Positions 15,536-24,153 of a stretch of DNA of 64,000 nt are shown piece by piece. Numbering within the stretch: position 1 is the first letter of the stretch; every line of letters begins with the position of its first letter. Under the pieces are notes generated by a model, which searched no databases, was not told where the DNA came from, and was given only the letters and a program-made list of their open reading frames with translations. Both the position numbers and the translations under genes were made by a program. Source of the DNA: DASYRM01 sp036004405 (GTDB lineage Bacteria > Acidobacteriota > Vicinamibacteria > Vicinamibacterales > UBA2999). Where the stretch lies: contig DASYRM010000133.1 in the NCBI GenBank assembly GCA_036004405.1, positions 62,001 through 126,000 of the forward strand, read 5' to 3'.

Positions 15536-16849
15536 TTGCACGCCGACGTGCGGCTCGCGACAGTGGGGCCGGTGAGCAGCAGACCTACACACCTTCGCAC
15601 GGCGCCTCTCGAACGCGCCACTCCGCCGGCCACGACGCCAGGGGCGGAGGGATCCGGACCGGACCTCCAGGGCATCGACGAGTTCTCGACGGAATCGCCG
15701 GGCAGCGCCGCACGTCACGAGCCACCACCGGCGCCGGTCGGTGCGGACGAGTTGGGACTGGTGCCATCGGTCACGCAGCCGCTCGTCGCCACGTCGCCGG
15801 CGGTTCCAGCCACGCGCGACAAGAGCGACTTCCTCACGCCGGTGGAGCTCGGCACACCGCGCCCGGCCTTCTCGCCGGTGTCGTGGCTGCAGCGTCGATG
15901 GGTGGCCGTGGCGCTTGCCGCGCTGGTGGCCATCCAGGCGCCGTTCCTGGCGTACTGGGGCCTGCGATCGGCCGGCGTCGTCGGCGCCGCCACCGGGACG
16001 CTCGCGATCGAAACCGACCCGGCAGGACTCGATGTCATCGTGGACGGCCGCGCGGTGGGCCGATCGCCGATCGAACTGGCGCTGCCGGAAGGCATGCGCT
16101 CGGTCGTGCTCAAACAGGGCACGTTGTCGCGCACCGTGTCGGTGAAGGTGACGCGCGGCGAGACCGTGCGGCACCGTTTCGAGTTCGTCGCGCCCGCCGC
16201 GCCGGTGGTCGCTTCCAGCGGCACCCTGCAGATTACGAGCGACCCCTCGCGCGCCGCGCTGATCGTGGACGGCGTTGCGCGCGGCCTCACGCCGCTCACG
16301 TTGCCGGAACAGGCGGCCGGCGCGCATGCGATCGCCGTGCGCTTCTCCACCGCCACGGTCGAGCAGCGGGTCGACGTCGTTCAGGGCGCCACTGCGTCGG
16401 TGCACATCGTGGCGCCGCAGACCCCGGGCACCGTGGCCGGCTGGCTCGCGGTGTCGGTCGCGTCACCGCTCCAGATCTTCGAGCAGGACAAGCTGGTGGG
16501 CACCACGAACATCGGCCGCCTGCTGCTCCCGCCCGGTCAGCACGTGCTCGACTTCGTGAGCGACGAGCTCGGCTTCCGCGCGCAGCGCACGGTGACGGTC
16601 AGGCCCGGGGCCGCCACCGAACTGAGTCTGGACCTTCCCTCCGTGACGCTGTCGATCAACGCGCAGCCGTGGGCGGACGTGTCCGTGGACGGAGAGCGCG
16701 TCGGCGAGACGCCGATCGGCACGCTCGCCCGTCCCATCGGCCGGCACGAAATCGTGCTGCGCCATCCTGAGCTCGGCGAACGCCGCCGCACCGTCACGCT
16801 GACGACGAACGGTCCCAACCGGATCAGCGTGGACATGCGGCGCCCCTGA
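15536..16849 (+). CDS. PEGA-repeat membrane protein
   Basis: About 437 residues. A disordered N-terminal part precedes one transmembrane helix near 122-143 (WVAVALAALVAIQAPFLAYW). Four PEGA-like beta repeats follow: GTLAIETDPAGLDVIVDGRA, GTLQITSDPSRAALIVDGVA, a degenerate unit beginning GWLAVSVASP, and VTLSINAQPWADVSVDGERV with VGETPIG. PEGA repeats occur in surface and envelope proteins, often tethered to the membrane, and have no enzymatic role. The start is uncertain; TTG at 15536 is the first in frame and no strong ribosome site is seen. It lies between the RodZ-C-like gene and the TonB gene, 80 and 13 bases away. Confidence 0.75.
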   Translation: MHADVRLATVGPVSSRPTHLRTAPLERATPPATTPGAEGSGPDLQGIDEFSTESPGSAARHEPPPAPVGADELGLVPSVTQPLVATSPAVPATRDKSDFLTPVELGTPRPAFSPVSWLQRRWVAVALAALVAIQAPFLAYWGLRSAGVVGAATGTLAIETDPAGLDVIVDGRAVGRSPIELALPEGMRSVVLKQGTLSRTVSVKVTRGETVRHRFEFVAPAAPVVASSGTLQITSDPSRAALIVDGVARGLTPLTLPEQAAGAHAIAVRFSTATVEQRVDVVQGATASVHIVAPQTPGTVAGWLAVSVASPLQIFEQDKLVGTTNIGRLLLPPGQHVLDFVSDELGFRAQRTVTVRPGAATELSLDLPSVTLSINAQPWADVSVDGERVGETPIGTLARPIGRHEIVLRHPELGERRRTVTLTTNGPNRISVDMRRP

Positions 16850-16862
16850 CCATCGATCGACC

Positions 16863-17930
16863 ATGAAGCACGTGAAGCGCTGCGGTTTCTGGGCGGCCCT
16901 TCTCGCGACGGGGCTTGCCGTCGCGCCCGGCACGGTGGTGCGGGCGCAGGACGACCTCGGCGGCGCGAAAACGCTCTACGTCAACGCGTCGTACGAGGAA
17001 GCGTTGACCGTCCTCGAGAAGCAGTCGGCCACCGCCGGCACGAGCGGCCCGAAGGCCGCCGAGATTCAACACTATCGCGCGCTCTGCTTCATCGCGCTCG
17101 GCAGGACGGCCGACGCCGATCAGGCGATCGCGGCCAGCGTGTCCGCCGATCCCTTCACGGTGCCGGACACCAGCGAGCTCGCCCCGCGCGTGGCCTCGGT
17201 GTTCGGCGCGGCCCGCGCACGGCTCATCCCCGAGGTGGCGCGCACCGCGCTCGCCGAAGGACGTCAGCTGATGCAGAAGGGCGACGCGGCCGCCGCCAAC
17301 CGGCGGTTCGAAGCGGTGACCAGGCTTCTGTCGGAACCGGGGCTGGCGGGACGCGCAGACCTGAGCGATCTCACGCTGGCCGCCACCGCCTTTGCTGAGC
17401 TGACGAAGGCGCAGATGGCTGCGGCCGCTGCCGCGGCGGCGGCTGCTGCTGCTGTCCCGGCACCGCAACCGACGCCGGAGGTGACGGCAGCCGCCACGCC
17501 TCCCGCCGCCACACCCAACAGCCCGGCTGTTCCCTCGGCGGCGGCGGCGCGCACGTCATCACAGCCACCCACGACGCGCGGCGCCGGCGGACCGCAGCCC
17601 GTTCCGGCCCCGCGGTCGGACGTGGTCAGCACGCTGCGGCCGGTGACGGCTCGGCCGGGATTCGTGCCGGCGGCGGCGGTGTCACAGGTCGTGCCCCCGT
17701 GGCAACCCGGATCGGGCGTGGTGGGGCAGATCGGATTCACGGGCGCGGTCAGGTTGACGATCGACGCCAGCGGAAAGGTGACCAACGCGGTGATGGACCC
17801 GTCGGTGTACCCGCCGTACGACCGGCTCGTGCTGGCCGCGGCGCGCGAGTGGATCTACCGGCCGGCGACACAGGACGGACAGCCCGTGGTCTCGGAGCGG
17901 CGCGTCGAGATCGTCCTGCGGCCGCGGTAG
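16863..17930 (+). CDS. exported TonB C-terminal domain protein
   Basis: A 355-residue protein. A signal peptide (RCGFWAALLATGLAVAPGTVVRA) is followed by a helical, TPR-like segment (AKTLYVNASYEEALTVLEK, IQHYRALCFIALGRTADADQ). Next come a long Ala/Pro/Thr linker and a TonB C-terminal domain: QIGFTGAVRLTIDASGKVTN, YPPYDRLVLAAAREWIYRPA, ERRVEIVLRPR. There is no N-terminal membrane anchor of the classic TonB type, so it is more likely a periplasmic TonB-like partner than the energy transducer itself. It is the last gene of the envelope operon, and its end abuts a gene-end palindrome. Confidence 0.8.
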   Translation: MKHVKRCGFWAALLATGLAVAPGTVVRAQDDLGGAKTLYVNASYEEALTVLEKQSATAGTSGPKAAEIQHYRALCFIALGRTADADQAIAASVSADPFTVPDTSELAPRVASVFGAARARLIPEVARTALAEGRQLMQKGDAAAANRRFEAVTRLLSEPGLAGRADLSDLTLAATAFAELTKAQMAAAAAAAAAAAAVPAPQPTPEVTAAATPPAATPNSPAVPSAAAARTSSQPPTTRGAGGPQPVPAPRSDVVSTLRPVTARPGFVPAAAVSQVVPPWQPGSGVVGQIGFTGAVRLTIDASGKVTNAVMDPSVYPPYDRLVLAAAREWIYRPATQDGQPVVSERRVEIVLRPR

Positions 17931-17937
17931 ATCGTGG

Positions 17938-17957
17938 GGGCCGCCTTCAGGCGGCCC
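17938..17957. terminator. gene-end palindrome (GGGCCGCC-TTCA-GGCGGCCC)
   Basis: A perfect eight-pair stem with a four-base loop fills the gap between two convergent genes. It begins eight bases after the TonB gene stop, and the next three bases (TTA) are the stop codon of the REC-PilZ gene on the other strand. It is probably a bidirectional terminator. It is the same sequence, on the opposite strand, as the two copies at 27060-27110. Confidence 0.65.
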
Positions 17958-18608
17958 TTACAGCGAATCGACGAACTCCCGCCAGGCATGCTCGTGCACG
18001 AGACGCACGGCGACGCCGCACAACCAGCGCCCGGCGCGCTCAGGCGTGCCCCAGACGAGATCAGCTTCGAGCGCGACATCGTTCACAGGAAACACGACGC
18101 GCAGCTGCGGCGCGATGCGCGCGGCGCCGGGACGGAACACTTCCACCTGCGCGCCACCGTAGCCGACGTCGATCACGCGCGCCGGGACGTCGTCGATCTC
18201 CACGGGCACATCCACGGAGAGGCGCTTTCGCGGCCAGCGACGGCGTTCTTCGCGATCGGGCCCGGCGAGGAGGCGCTCGATGGCCGCCAGCAGTTCGGGC
18301 GGCGGCACCGGCTTCACGAGATACTCCGCCCCGAGGTTCCGCGCTTCGGTCTTCAAGACCTCGTCGGGAAACCCGGTCACGATGATCGTGGGAGTGGGGC
18401 GCGGGTTGACGTGCAGCAGCTGCAGCCCGTTGAAGCCTTCGAGCCGCAGATCCGCAATCAGCAGATCGGGCCGCTCCTGTTCGAGAGCGCGCCGCCCGGC
18501 GCGGAAGTCGGCCGCCACGATGGTGTCGTAGCCGGCCTGCCGCAGCAGTTCCTGCAGCCCCATCCGCGTGGCCCGGTCGTCTTCGACGATCAGGATCTTC
18601 GATGGCAT
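17958..18608 (-). CDS. REC-PilZ response regulator, second paralog
   Basis: A 216-residue paralog of the 12246 protein. The receiver domain has EDD, phospho-acceptor Asp53 (LLIADLRLEGFNGL), IVTGFP and LVKPVP. The PilZ-like part has RRRWPRKRLSV, but DVGYGG in place of DxSxxG, so the serine is replaced by glycine and c-di-GMP binding may be altered. The ATG at 18608 is chosen because the receiver starts there; the upstream frame is arginine-rich and unlike it. It faces the envelope operon and is divergent from the sugar dehydrogenase gene. Confidence 0.87.
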   Translation of the reverse strand: MPSKILIVEDDRATRMGLQELLRQAGYDTIVAADFRAGRRALEQERPDLLIADLRLEGFNGLQLLHVNPRPTPTIIVTGFPDEVLKTEARNLGAEYLVKPVPPPELLAAIERLLAGPDREERRRWPRKRLSVDVPVEIDDVPARVIDVGYGGAQVEVFRPGAARIAPQLRVVFPVNDVALEADLVWGTPERAGRWLCGVAVRLVHEHAWREFVDSL

Positions 18609-18712
18609 GTCTCGCCGGCGGGCGCGCGGGAGCGTCACGCCGCCGGTTCTGCGCGCGATTATCCTCCAGATTGGCGGCGCAGACGCGCGCTCCTGCACGA
18701 AAACCGCCTGTT

Positions 18713-18718
18713 ATAGTT
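18713..18718 (+). promoter_or_regulatory. candidate -10 box (TATAGT)
   Basis: TATAGT lies 25 bases before the ATG at 18744, with GGAGG at 18731-18735 as ribosome site in between. The spacing fits a short leader of about 20 bases. Confidence 0.4.
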
Positions 18719-18743
18719 ACGCGAGTTTTCGGAGGTTCGTCCC

Positions 18744-20072
18744 ATGTCTCAGTCGTCAGGGCGCAGGCATGCGCTCGCCGTCGCGGCGGTGGCCGCGGCG
18801 TGCGCCATCGCCCTCGCCGTGCCCTCGGCCCAGCAGGTCTGGATCAAAAAGAGTTATCCGCTCGTGCGCGACATGCGCGGCGTGGTGCCGCCCGGCCCGC
18901 GCGTGGCGCCGTACAACAGCCCGCCTCTCGGCGACGGGCCGTGGCAGTTCGAGAGCTACGAACAGCGCAGCATCAAAGTGTCGGTCGTCACCAAGGGGCT
19001 GTCGCACCCGTGGAGCGTCGCGTTCCTGCCCGGCGGCGATCTGCTCATCACGGAGCGCGTCGGCCGCCTGCGCGTGGTGCGCGCGAAGACTGGCGGCGCC
19101 GTGCTCGATCCCGCGCCGCTGCCGGGCATCCCCCGCGTCACCTCGGTCTCGACGATGGCGGGGTTGATGGATATCGCCCTCCACCCCCGCTTCGCCGAGA
19201 ACAAGTGGGTCTACATCTCGTACCACAAGCCGCGCGGCACCTCGCCCGACGCGACCGGCAAGGACTTCCCCGTCGCCAGCAACTCGATCATGCGCGGCAC
19301 CTGGAACGGGACCGCGCTGACCGACATCAAGGACGTCTACGTGTCGGACGACGTGGACACCGAGATGTCGCGCATCGCGTTCGGCCGTGACGGCATGCTC
19401 TACATGACGATCGGGGGGCCGGGCACGGGACCGCCGGCGAGCCTCGATCGACCGCAGCATGGCGACGACGACGCCGGCAAGATCCTGCGCATGACCGACG
19501 AAGGCAAGGTGCCTCCCGACAACCCGTTCGTGGGCAAGGCAGGCTTCAAGCCTTACATCTACACGATGGGCCACCGCACGCAGCTGGCGCTCGCGCTCAA
19601 CCCCTACACCGGCGAGATGTGGGCGGGCGAACAGGGTCCCAACGGCGGCGACGAAGTGAACATCCTGCGTCCGGGGCGCAACTACGGCTGGCCGTTCGTG
19701 AGCGACGGACGCGACTATCGCGGCCACTATCTCTCGCCGACGCCGTATCGCGACGGCATGGAGCGGCCGCACATCCTGTGGGTGCCGTCGATCGCCCTGT
19801 CTGGCATGGCCTTCTACACGGGCGACCGCTTTCCGAACTGGAAGCGCAACCTGTTCGTGGGCGGAATGCGCGAGGGGGAAATTGCGCGGACAGGTCAGCT
19901 GCAGCGGATCGTGTTCAACGACAACTGGGACGAGCTGCGCCGCGAGTCGCTGCTGCGCGACCTCCATCAGCGCATCCGCGACGTGCGACAGGGGCCCGAC
20001 GGCCTGCTCTACGTGCTGACCGAAGAGGACGAGGCGGCTCTGCTGAAGATCGAACCGGTGGGCGGCGGGTAA
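18744..20072 (+). CDS. PQQ-dependent sugar dehydrogenase
   Basis: A 442-residue exported protein of the soluble aldose/sorbosone dehydrogenase-like beta-propeller family, which oxidises sugars using pyrroloquinoline quinone. A signal peptide (ALAVAAVAAACAIALAVPSA) precedes the propeller. Family segments are LSHPWSVAFLPGGDLLITER, LMDIALHPRFAENKWVYISY, MSRIAFGRDGMLYMTIG, MGHRTQLALALNPYTGEMW, GEQGPNGGDEVNILRPGRNY, LSGMAFYTGDRFPNWKRNLF and VRQGPDGLLYVLTEE. The histidine in MGHRTQ and the GEQGPNGGDE segment match known cofactor-site positions. Whether this cell makes or imports PQQ cannot be told from the window. Confidence 0.9.
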   Translation: MSQSSGRRHALAVAAVAAACAIALAVPSAQQVWIKKSYPLVRDMRGVVPPGPRVAPYNSPPLGDGPWQFESYEQRSIKVSVVTKGLSHPWSVAFLPGGDLLITERVGRLRVVRAKTGGAVLDPAPLPGIPRVTSVSTMAGLMDIALHPRFAENKWVYISYHKPRGTSPDATGKDFPVASNSIMRGTWNGTALTDIKDVYVSDDVDTEMSRIAFGRDGMLYMTIGGPGTGPPASLDRPQHGDDDAGKILRMTDEGKVPPDNPFVGKAGFKPYIYTMGHRTQLALALNPYTGEMWAGEQGPNGGDEVNILRPGRNYGWPFVSDGRDYRGHYLSPTPYRDGMERPHILWVPSIALSGMAFYTGDRFPNWKRNLFVGGMREGEIARTGQLQRIVFNDNWDELRRESLLRDLHQRIRDVRQGPDGLLYVLTEEDEAALLKIEPVGGG

Positions 20073-20100
20073 GGCGGGTTTGACGGAAACTTGCCATCGT

Positions 20101-20120
20101 TACCCCCTGTCGCGGGGGTA
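20101..20120. terminator. inverted repeat TACCCCC-N6-GGGGGTA
   Basis: A seven-pair perfect stem with a six-base loop 29 bases after the sugar dehydrogenase stop and just upstream of the candidate promoter for the ankyrin gene. It could terminate the upstream gene or bind a regulator; there is no T-run. Confidence 0.4.
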
Positions 20121-20140
20121 GCGAAAGGCGATCAAATGCC

Positions 20141-20149
20141 TGATAATAC
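20141..20149 (+). promoter_or_regulatory. candidate -10 region of ankyrin operon
   Basis: TGATAATAC contains GATAAT eight bases before the TTG start at 20156 and has the TG of an extended -10. The spacing suggests transcription begins at or beside the start codon, as for the amidase gene. Confidence 0.4.
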
Positions 20150-20155
20150 TAAGGT

Positions 20156-21727
20156 TTGCGCGACATCATCGGAATCCTCGCGGCCGCCGCCTATCTCAGT
20201 GTCTGCCTGACCACTCCGGCCCTGGCGGCCGAGCACGACACCCGCCTGGCCGATGCGGCCATGAACCGCGACCCGGCGACGGTTCGGACGCTGCTCCAGC
20301 AGAAGACGATCGACGTGAACGCCCCGGGGCGCGACGGCACCCCGGCTCTGCACTGGACGGTCAGAGTCAACGATCTCGAGACCGCGGGGGCGCTGCTCCG
20401 GGCCGGCGCGAGCCCGACGCTGGTCACCCGCTACGGCGTCACGCCGATGTCGCTCGCGGCCGCCAACGGCAACGCGGCCATGATCAAGCTGCTGCTCGAG
20501 GGCGGCGCCGACGCCAACGCGCCCGACGGCGCCGGCGAGACGCCGCTGATGACGGCGGCCCAAGCCGGCAGCCTCGACAGCGTGAAGGCGCTGCTGGCCG
20601 CCGGCGCTACGCTCGACGCCCGCGACAAGACGTTCCAGCAGACGGCGCTGATGGTGGCCGTGCGCGCCAACCACTCTGACATTGTCCGCTACTTCATCGA
20701 GCAGGGCGCGGCGGTGAACGCGCAGACGCGCACCGGCGACGCGCCGCGCTGGGTGCTGCCCAACTCGGTGGCCGGTTTCGGCCACGGCATCGGTATCGTC
20801 CGCGGCGGGCTGCCCGAGCGCGGCTCGCGCTACCTCATTCCCGGCGCCATGAGCCCGCTCATGTACGCGGCGCGCGACGGCCGGCTCGAATCGGCGACGC
20901 TGCTGCTCGATGCCGGCGCTACCATCGAGCAGGCCGACGCCAACGGCGTCACTCCGCTCCTGACGGCGATCGGCAACAACCATCCCGAGGTGGCACGGCT
21001 GCTGGTCAACCGCGGTGCCAACGTCAACGCGGTGGACTGGTACGGACGCACGCCGTTGTGGACGGCGGTTGAAGCCCGCAACATGGACTTCGACAACAAC
21101 ACGTTCATGAACAACGTCGATCGCGCGCCGCTGCTCGAGCTGATCAAGGTCCTGCTCGTCAAGGGCGCCCAGGTCAACGCGCGCACCAAGGAGTCGCCGC
21201 CGATCCGCCGGCAGATGCTCCCCACCACCGGCACGCTCGAGTGGGTGGACTTCACGGGGCAGACGCCCTTCATCCGCGCGGCGCTGGCCGGCGACGTCAC
21301 GGTCATGCGGCTGCTGCTGGCCAAGGGCGCCGACCCGAAGATTGCCACGTTCGGCGGCACCACGGCGCTGATGGCCGCGGCCGGCGTGAACTGGGTGGTC
21401 GATCAGACCGCCGACGAGGGGCCCAAGTCGCTGCTCGAAGCGGTGCAGCTCTGCGTGGAGCTCGGCCTCGACGTCAACGCCATCAACTCGATGGGGCTGA
21501 CGGCGGTTCACGGCGCCGCCAATCGCGGCTCCGACGACATCATCCGCTTCCTCGCCGGCAAGGGCGCCCGACTCGACGTCAAGGACAAGGAAGGGCGCAC
21601 GCCGCTGGTATGGGCTGAAGGCGTGTTCCTGGCCACAATTCCGGCGCGGCCGAAGCCGAGCTCGATCGCACTGCTGAAGCAACTGACCGGCGGCGCGGCC
21701 ACCGCCGCGGCGAGCCTCCGCCCATGA
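20156..21727 (+). CDS. exported ankyrin-repeat protein
   Basis: A 523-residue protein with a signal peptide (IIGILAAAAYLSVCLTTPALA) followed by ankyrin repeats over its whole length. Clear units include GTPALHWTVRVNDLETAGAL, GVTPMSLAAANGNAAMIKLL, GETPLMTAAQAGSLDSVKAL, TALMVAVRANHSDIVRYFIE, GVTPLLTAIGNNHPEVARLL and GLTAVHGAANRGSDDIIRFL. Ankyrin arrays bind proteins; the partner is unknown. The TTG start sits just after a -10-like sequence. Its TGA stop overlaps the ATG of the DUF1592 gene (ATGA), so translation of the two is coupled and a functional link with the cytochrome is likely. Confidence 0.9.
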   Translation: MRDIIGILAAAAYLSVCLTTPALAAEHDTRLADAAMNRDPATVRTLLQQKTIDVNAPGRDGTPALHWTVRVNDLETAGALLRAGASPTLVTRYGVTPMSLAAANGNAAMIKLLLEGGADANAPDGAGETPLMTAAQAGSLDSVKALLAAGATLDARDKTFQQTALMVAVRANHSDIVRYFIEQGAAVNAQTRTGDAPRWVLPNSVAGFGHGIGIVRGGLPERGSRYLIPGAMSPLMYAARDGRLESATLLLDAGATIEQADANGVTPLLTAIGNNHPEVARLLVNRGANVNAVDWYGRTPLWTAVEARNMDFDNNTFMNNVDRAPLLELIKVLLVKGAQVNARTKESPPIRRQMLPTTGTLEWVDFTGQTPFIRAALAGDVTVMRLLLAKGADPKIATFGGTTALMAAAGVNWVVDQTADEGPKSLLEAVQLCVELGLDVNAINSMGLTAVHGAANRGSDDIIRFLAGKGARLDVKDKEGRTPLVWAEGVFLATIPARPKPSSIALLKQLTGGAATAAASLRP

Positions 21728-24141
21728 GAGTGCTGCCAGCCTGGCTGAGTGCCGCAGGGGTCTGGGTGGCCGCCATCGCGATGGTGTCCGCGCAGACGGG
21801 CGCCCCGCGACCGCGCTCGGGGCAAGCGCCGGCGCCGGCACGGACCGCCGCGCCGCTGCCGGCCGCCGACCCAGGATTCATCAAACAGTACTGCCTGACC
21901 TGCCACAACGAGCGCGCCAAGGTCGGTGGGCTCGTGCTCGATCCGGCTGGCGTGGATCACGTGGGCACGGACGCCGAGGTCTGGGAGAAGGTGGTCCGCA
22001 AGATCAAGACCGGTATGATGCCTCCGAGCGGCATGCCCCGCCCGGATCGTGCGGCGCTGGACAGCTTCGCAGCCGCGCTCGAGGCGCGGCTCGATCGCGC
22101 GAATCCGCCAGGGGCCTATCCCGACGCCCCCGCGCTCCATCGGCTGAACCGCACCGAGTACGCCAACGCCATCCGCGATCTCCTCGCCATCGACGTCGAC
22201 GCCAGGGCGCTGCTGCCGCCCGACGACTCCAACGAGGGGTTCGACAACATTGCCGAAGCGCTCACGGTGTCGCCGTCGCTCATCCAGGGCTACGTCGGTG
22301 CGGCGATGAAGATCAGCCGCCAGGCGGTCGGCGATCGTGGTGCGGCACCAGCGCAGGTCACCTATACGGCTCCCGGCCGCCTGGCGCAGGACAAGCACAT
22401 CGAGGGGCTGCCGCTCGGCACCCGCGGCGGCCTCTTGATCACGCACAACTTCCCGCTCGACGCCGAGTACGAGTTCAGCGTGGGCGGCGGCGGAGGCGGC
22501 GGATTCTTCGGCGGCGGCGCCGCCGGCGCCACCTCGCTCGATTTCACCCTCGACGGCGAGCCGCTCACCATCCGCAACCCGCGCGGCTTCCGCCAGAAGG
22601 TCACCGCCGGGCCGCACACGATTACCATCGCCATCGTCGATCGCCAGCGCGGCGCGGGCGTGGACGAAGGGTTCTCGGACTTCCGGGTCGACTCGGCGTT
22701 CACCCCACCCGGTGGTGTGAACGGGCTGACGATCACGGGGCCGTTCAATCCGACCGGCGCCGGCAGCACCCCCAGCCAGAAGAAGGTGTTCGTCTGCCAC
22801 CCGGCCTCGCCGGCGCAGGAAGCGCCCTGTGCGCAGCGCATCGTCTCGGCGCTGGCACGGCGCGCGTTCCGGCAGCCGCCCTCGGCGTCCGACCTCGAGA
22901 CGCTGATGACCTTCTATCGTGAGGGCCGCGAGGGCGCCGACTTCGAAACCGGCATCCAGCACGCGCTCGCCCGCATTCTGGTGGCGCCGAAGTTCGTGTT
23001 CCGCGCCGAGGAGGTGCCGTCGGCCACCGCTAAGGGTGGCACCTACGCCATCAGCGACCTGGCGCTGGCGTCGCGGCTCTCCTTCTTCCTCTGGAGCAGC
23101 ATTCCCGACGATCAACTGCTCGACCTGGCGGTCCAGGGCCGGCTGTCGAACAAAGCCGTGCTCGCGCAGCAGGTGTCGCGCATGCTCGCCGACCCGAAGG
23201 CCGAGGCGCTCGTGCGCAACTTCTCGGGCCAGTGGCTCTATCTGCGCGAGCTGGCCAACGTGCAGTCGGAAGCGCGGACCTTCGACGACAACCTCCGCCA
23301 GTCGTTCCGCCGCGAGACCGAGCTTCTCTTCGGCAGCATCGTGCGCGAGGACCGGAGCCTGCTGACGCTGCTCGACGCCGACTACACGTTCCTCGACGAA
23401 CGGCTCGCGCGCCACTACGGCATGCCCGGCGTGGTCGGCAGCTACTTCCGCCGCGTGCCGCTCGGGCCGGACAGCCCGCGCCGCGGCCTGCTCGGCCAGG
23501 GCAGCATGCTCACCGTCACCTCGGTGGCCACGCGCACGTCGCCGGTGTCGCGCGGCAAGTGGGTGCTGGAGAATCTCTTCGGCACGCCGCCGCCGCAGCC
23601 GCCGCCGGGGGTCGAAGTGAATCTGGAAGAAGACCCGAAGGCGGCCAAGCCCACGACGCTGCGCCAGCGGCTCGAGATGCACCGCACGAACCCGGTGTGC
23701 GCCTCGTGCCACAAGATCATGGACCCGATGGGCTTCGCGCTCGAAAACTTCGACCTCGTGGGCGCGTGGCGCGACCGCGACGCCGGCATGCCGATCGACT
23801 CGACCGGCCAATTGGCCGACGGCACGCCGCTCAACGGCGCCGCGGATCTGCGCAAGGCGGTGCTGAGCCGGTCGGAGGCGTTCATGACCGTCGCCACCGA
23901 AAAGCTGTTGATCTACGCGCTGGGGCGACCGCTCCACGCCACCGATATGTCGACGGTGCGCGAGATCGTGCGCGCCGGCGCGCGCAACGGCCAGAAGTTT
24001 TCGTCGCTGGTGCTCAGCGTGGTGGAAAGCGCACCGTTCCGTCTCCGCGTAAAAGCGAGCGACGCTCCGCCACTCAAGACGGCAAGAGGCTCCGCCTCGC
24101 TCGCAGACAGTATCTCTTTGCCCGGCTCCGCCGGGCGGTAG
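21724..24141 (+). CDS. DUF1592 family di-heme cytochrome c-type protein
   Basis: An 805-residue exported protein with the DUF1587-DUF1595-DUF1592-DUF1588-DUF1585 organisation common in Acidobacteriota and Planctomycetota. A signal peptide ends near residue 23. The first heme motif CLTCH is at 57-61, with MMPPSGMPRPD after it. LNRTEYANAIRDLL marks DUF1587, and a second heme motif CASCHKIMDPMGFALENFD is at about 659. It is presumed to be a periplasmic redox protein; no activity is established. The last ~27 residues are encoded by two GGC-TCC-GCC hairpins and look like a repeat-derived extension. It is paired with the DUF1552 gene 12 bases downstream. Confidence 0.9.
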   Translation: MRVLPAWLSAAGVWVAAIAMVSAQTGAPRPRSGQAPAPARTAAPLPAADPGFIKQYCLTCHNERAKVGGLVLDPAGVDHVGTDAEVWEKVVRKIKTGMMPPSGMPRPDRAALDSFAAALEARLDRANPPGAYPDAPALHRLNRTEYANAIRDLLAIDVDARALLPPDDSNEGFDNIAEALTVSPSLIQGYVGAAMKISRQAVGDRGAAPAQVTYTAPGRLAQDKHIEGLPLGTRGGLLITHNFPLDAEYEFSVGGGGGGGFFGGGAAGATSLDFTLDGEPLTIRNPRGFRQKVTAGPHTITIAIVDRQRGAGVDEGFSDFRVDSAFTPPGGVNGLTITGPFNPTGAGSTPSQKKVFVCHPASPAQEAPCAQRIVSALARRAFRQPPSASDLETLMTFYREGREGADFETGIQHALARILVAPKFVFRAEEVPSATAKGGTYAISDLALASRLSFFLWSSIPDDQLLDLAVQGRLSNKAVLAQQVSRMLADPKAEALVRNFSGQWLYLRELANVQSEARTFDDNLRQSFRRETELLFGSIVREDRSLLTLLDADYTFLDERLARHYGMPGVVGSYFRRVPLGPDSPRRGLLGQGSMLTVTSVATRTSPVSRGKWVLENLFGTPPPQPPPGVEVNLEEDPKAAKPTTLRQRLEMHRTNPVCASCHKIMDPMGFALENFDLVGAWRDRDAGMPIDSTGQLADGTPLNGAADLRKAVLSRSEAFMTVATEKLLIYALGRPLHATDMSTVREIVRAGARNGQKFSSLVLSVVESAPFRLRVKASDAPPLKTARGSASLADSISLPGSAGR
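24086..24136. repeat. two GGC-TCC-GCC hairpins inside a gene end
   Basis: GAGGC-TCC-GCCTC (24086-24098) and GCCCGGC-TCC-GCCGGGC (24120-24136) share the same core and loop with different outer stem bases. They encode the last residues of the DUF1592 protein and end five bases before the DUF1592 stop. Confidence 0.5.
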
Positions 24142-24153
24142 GGGCATAGACAC

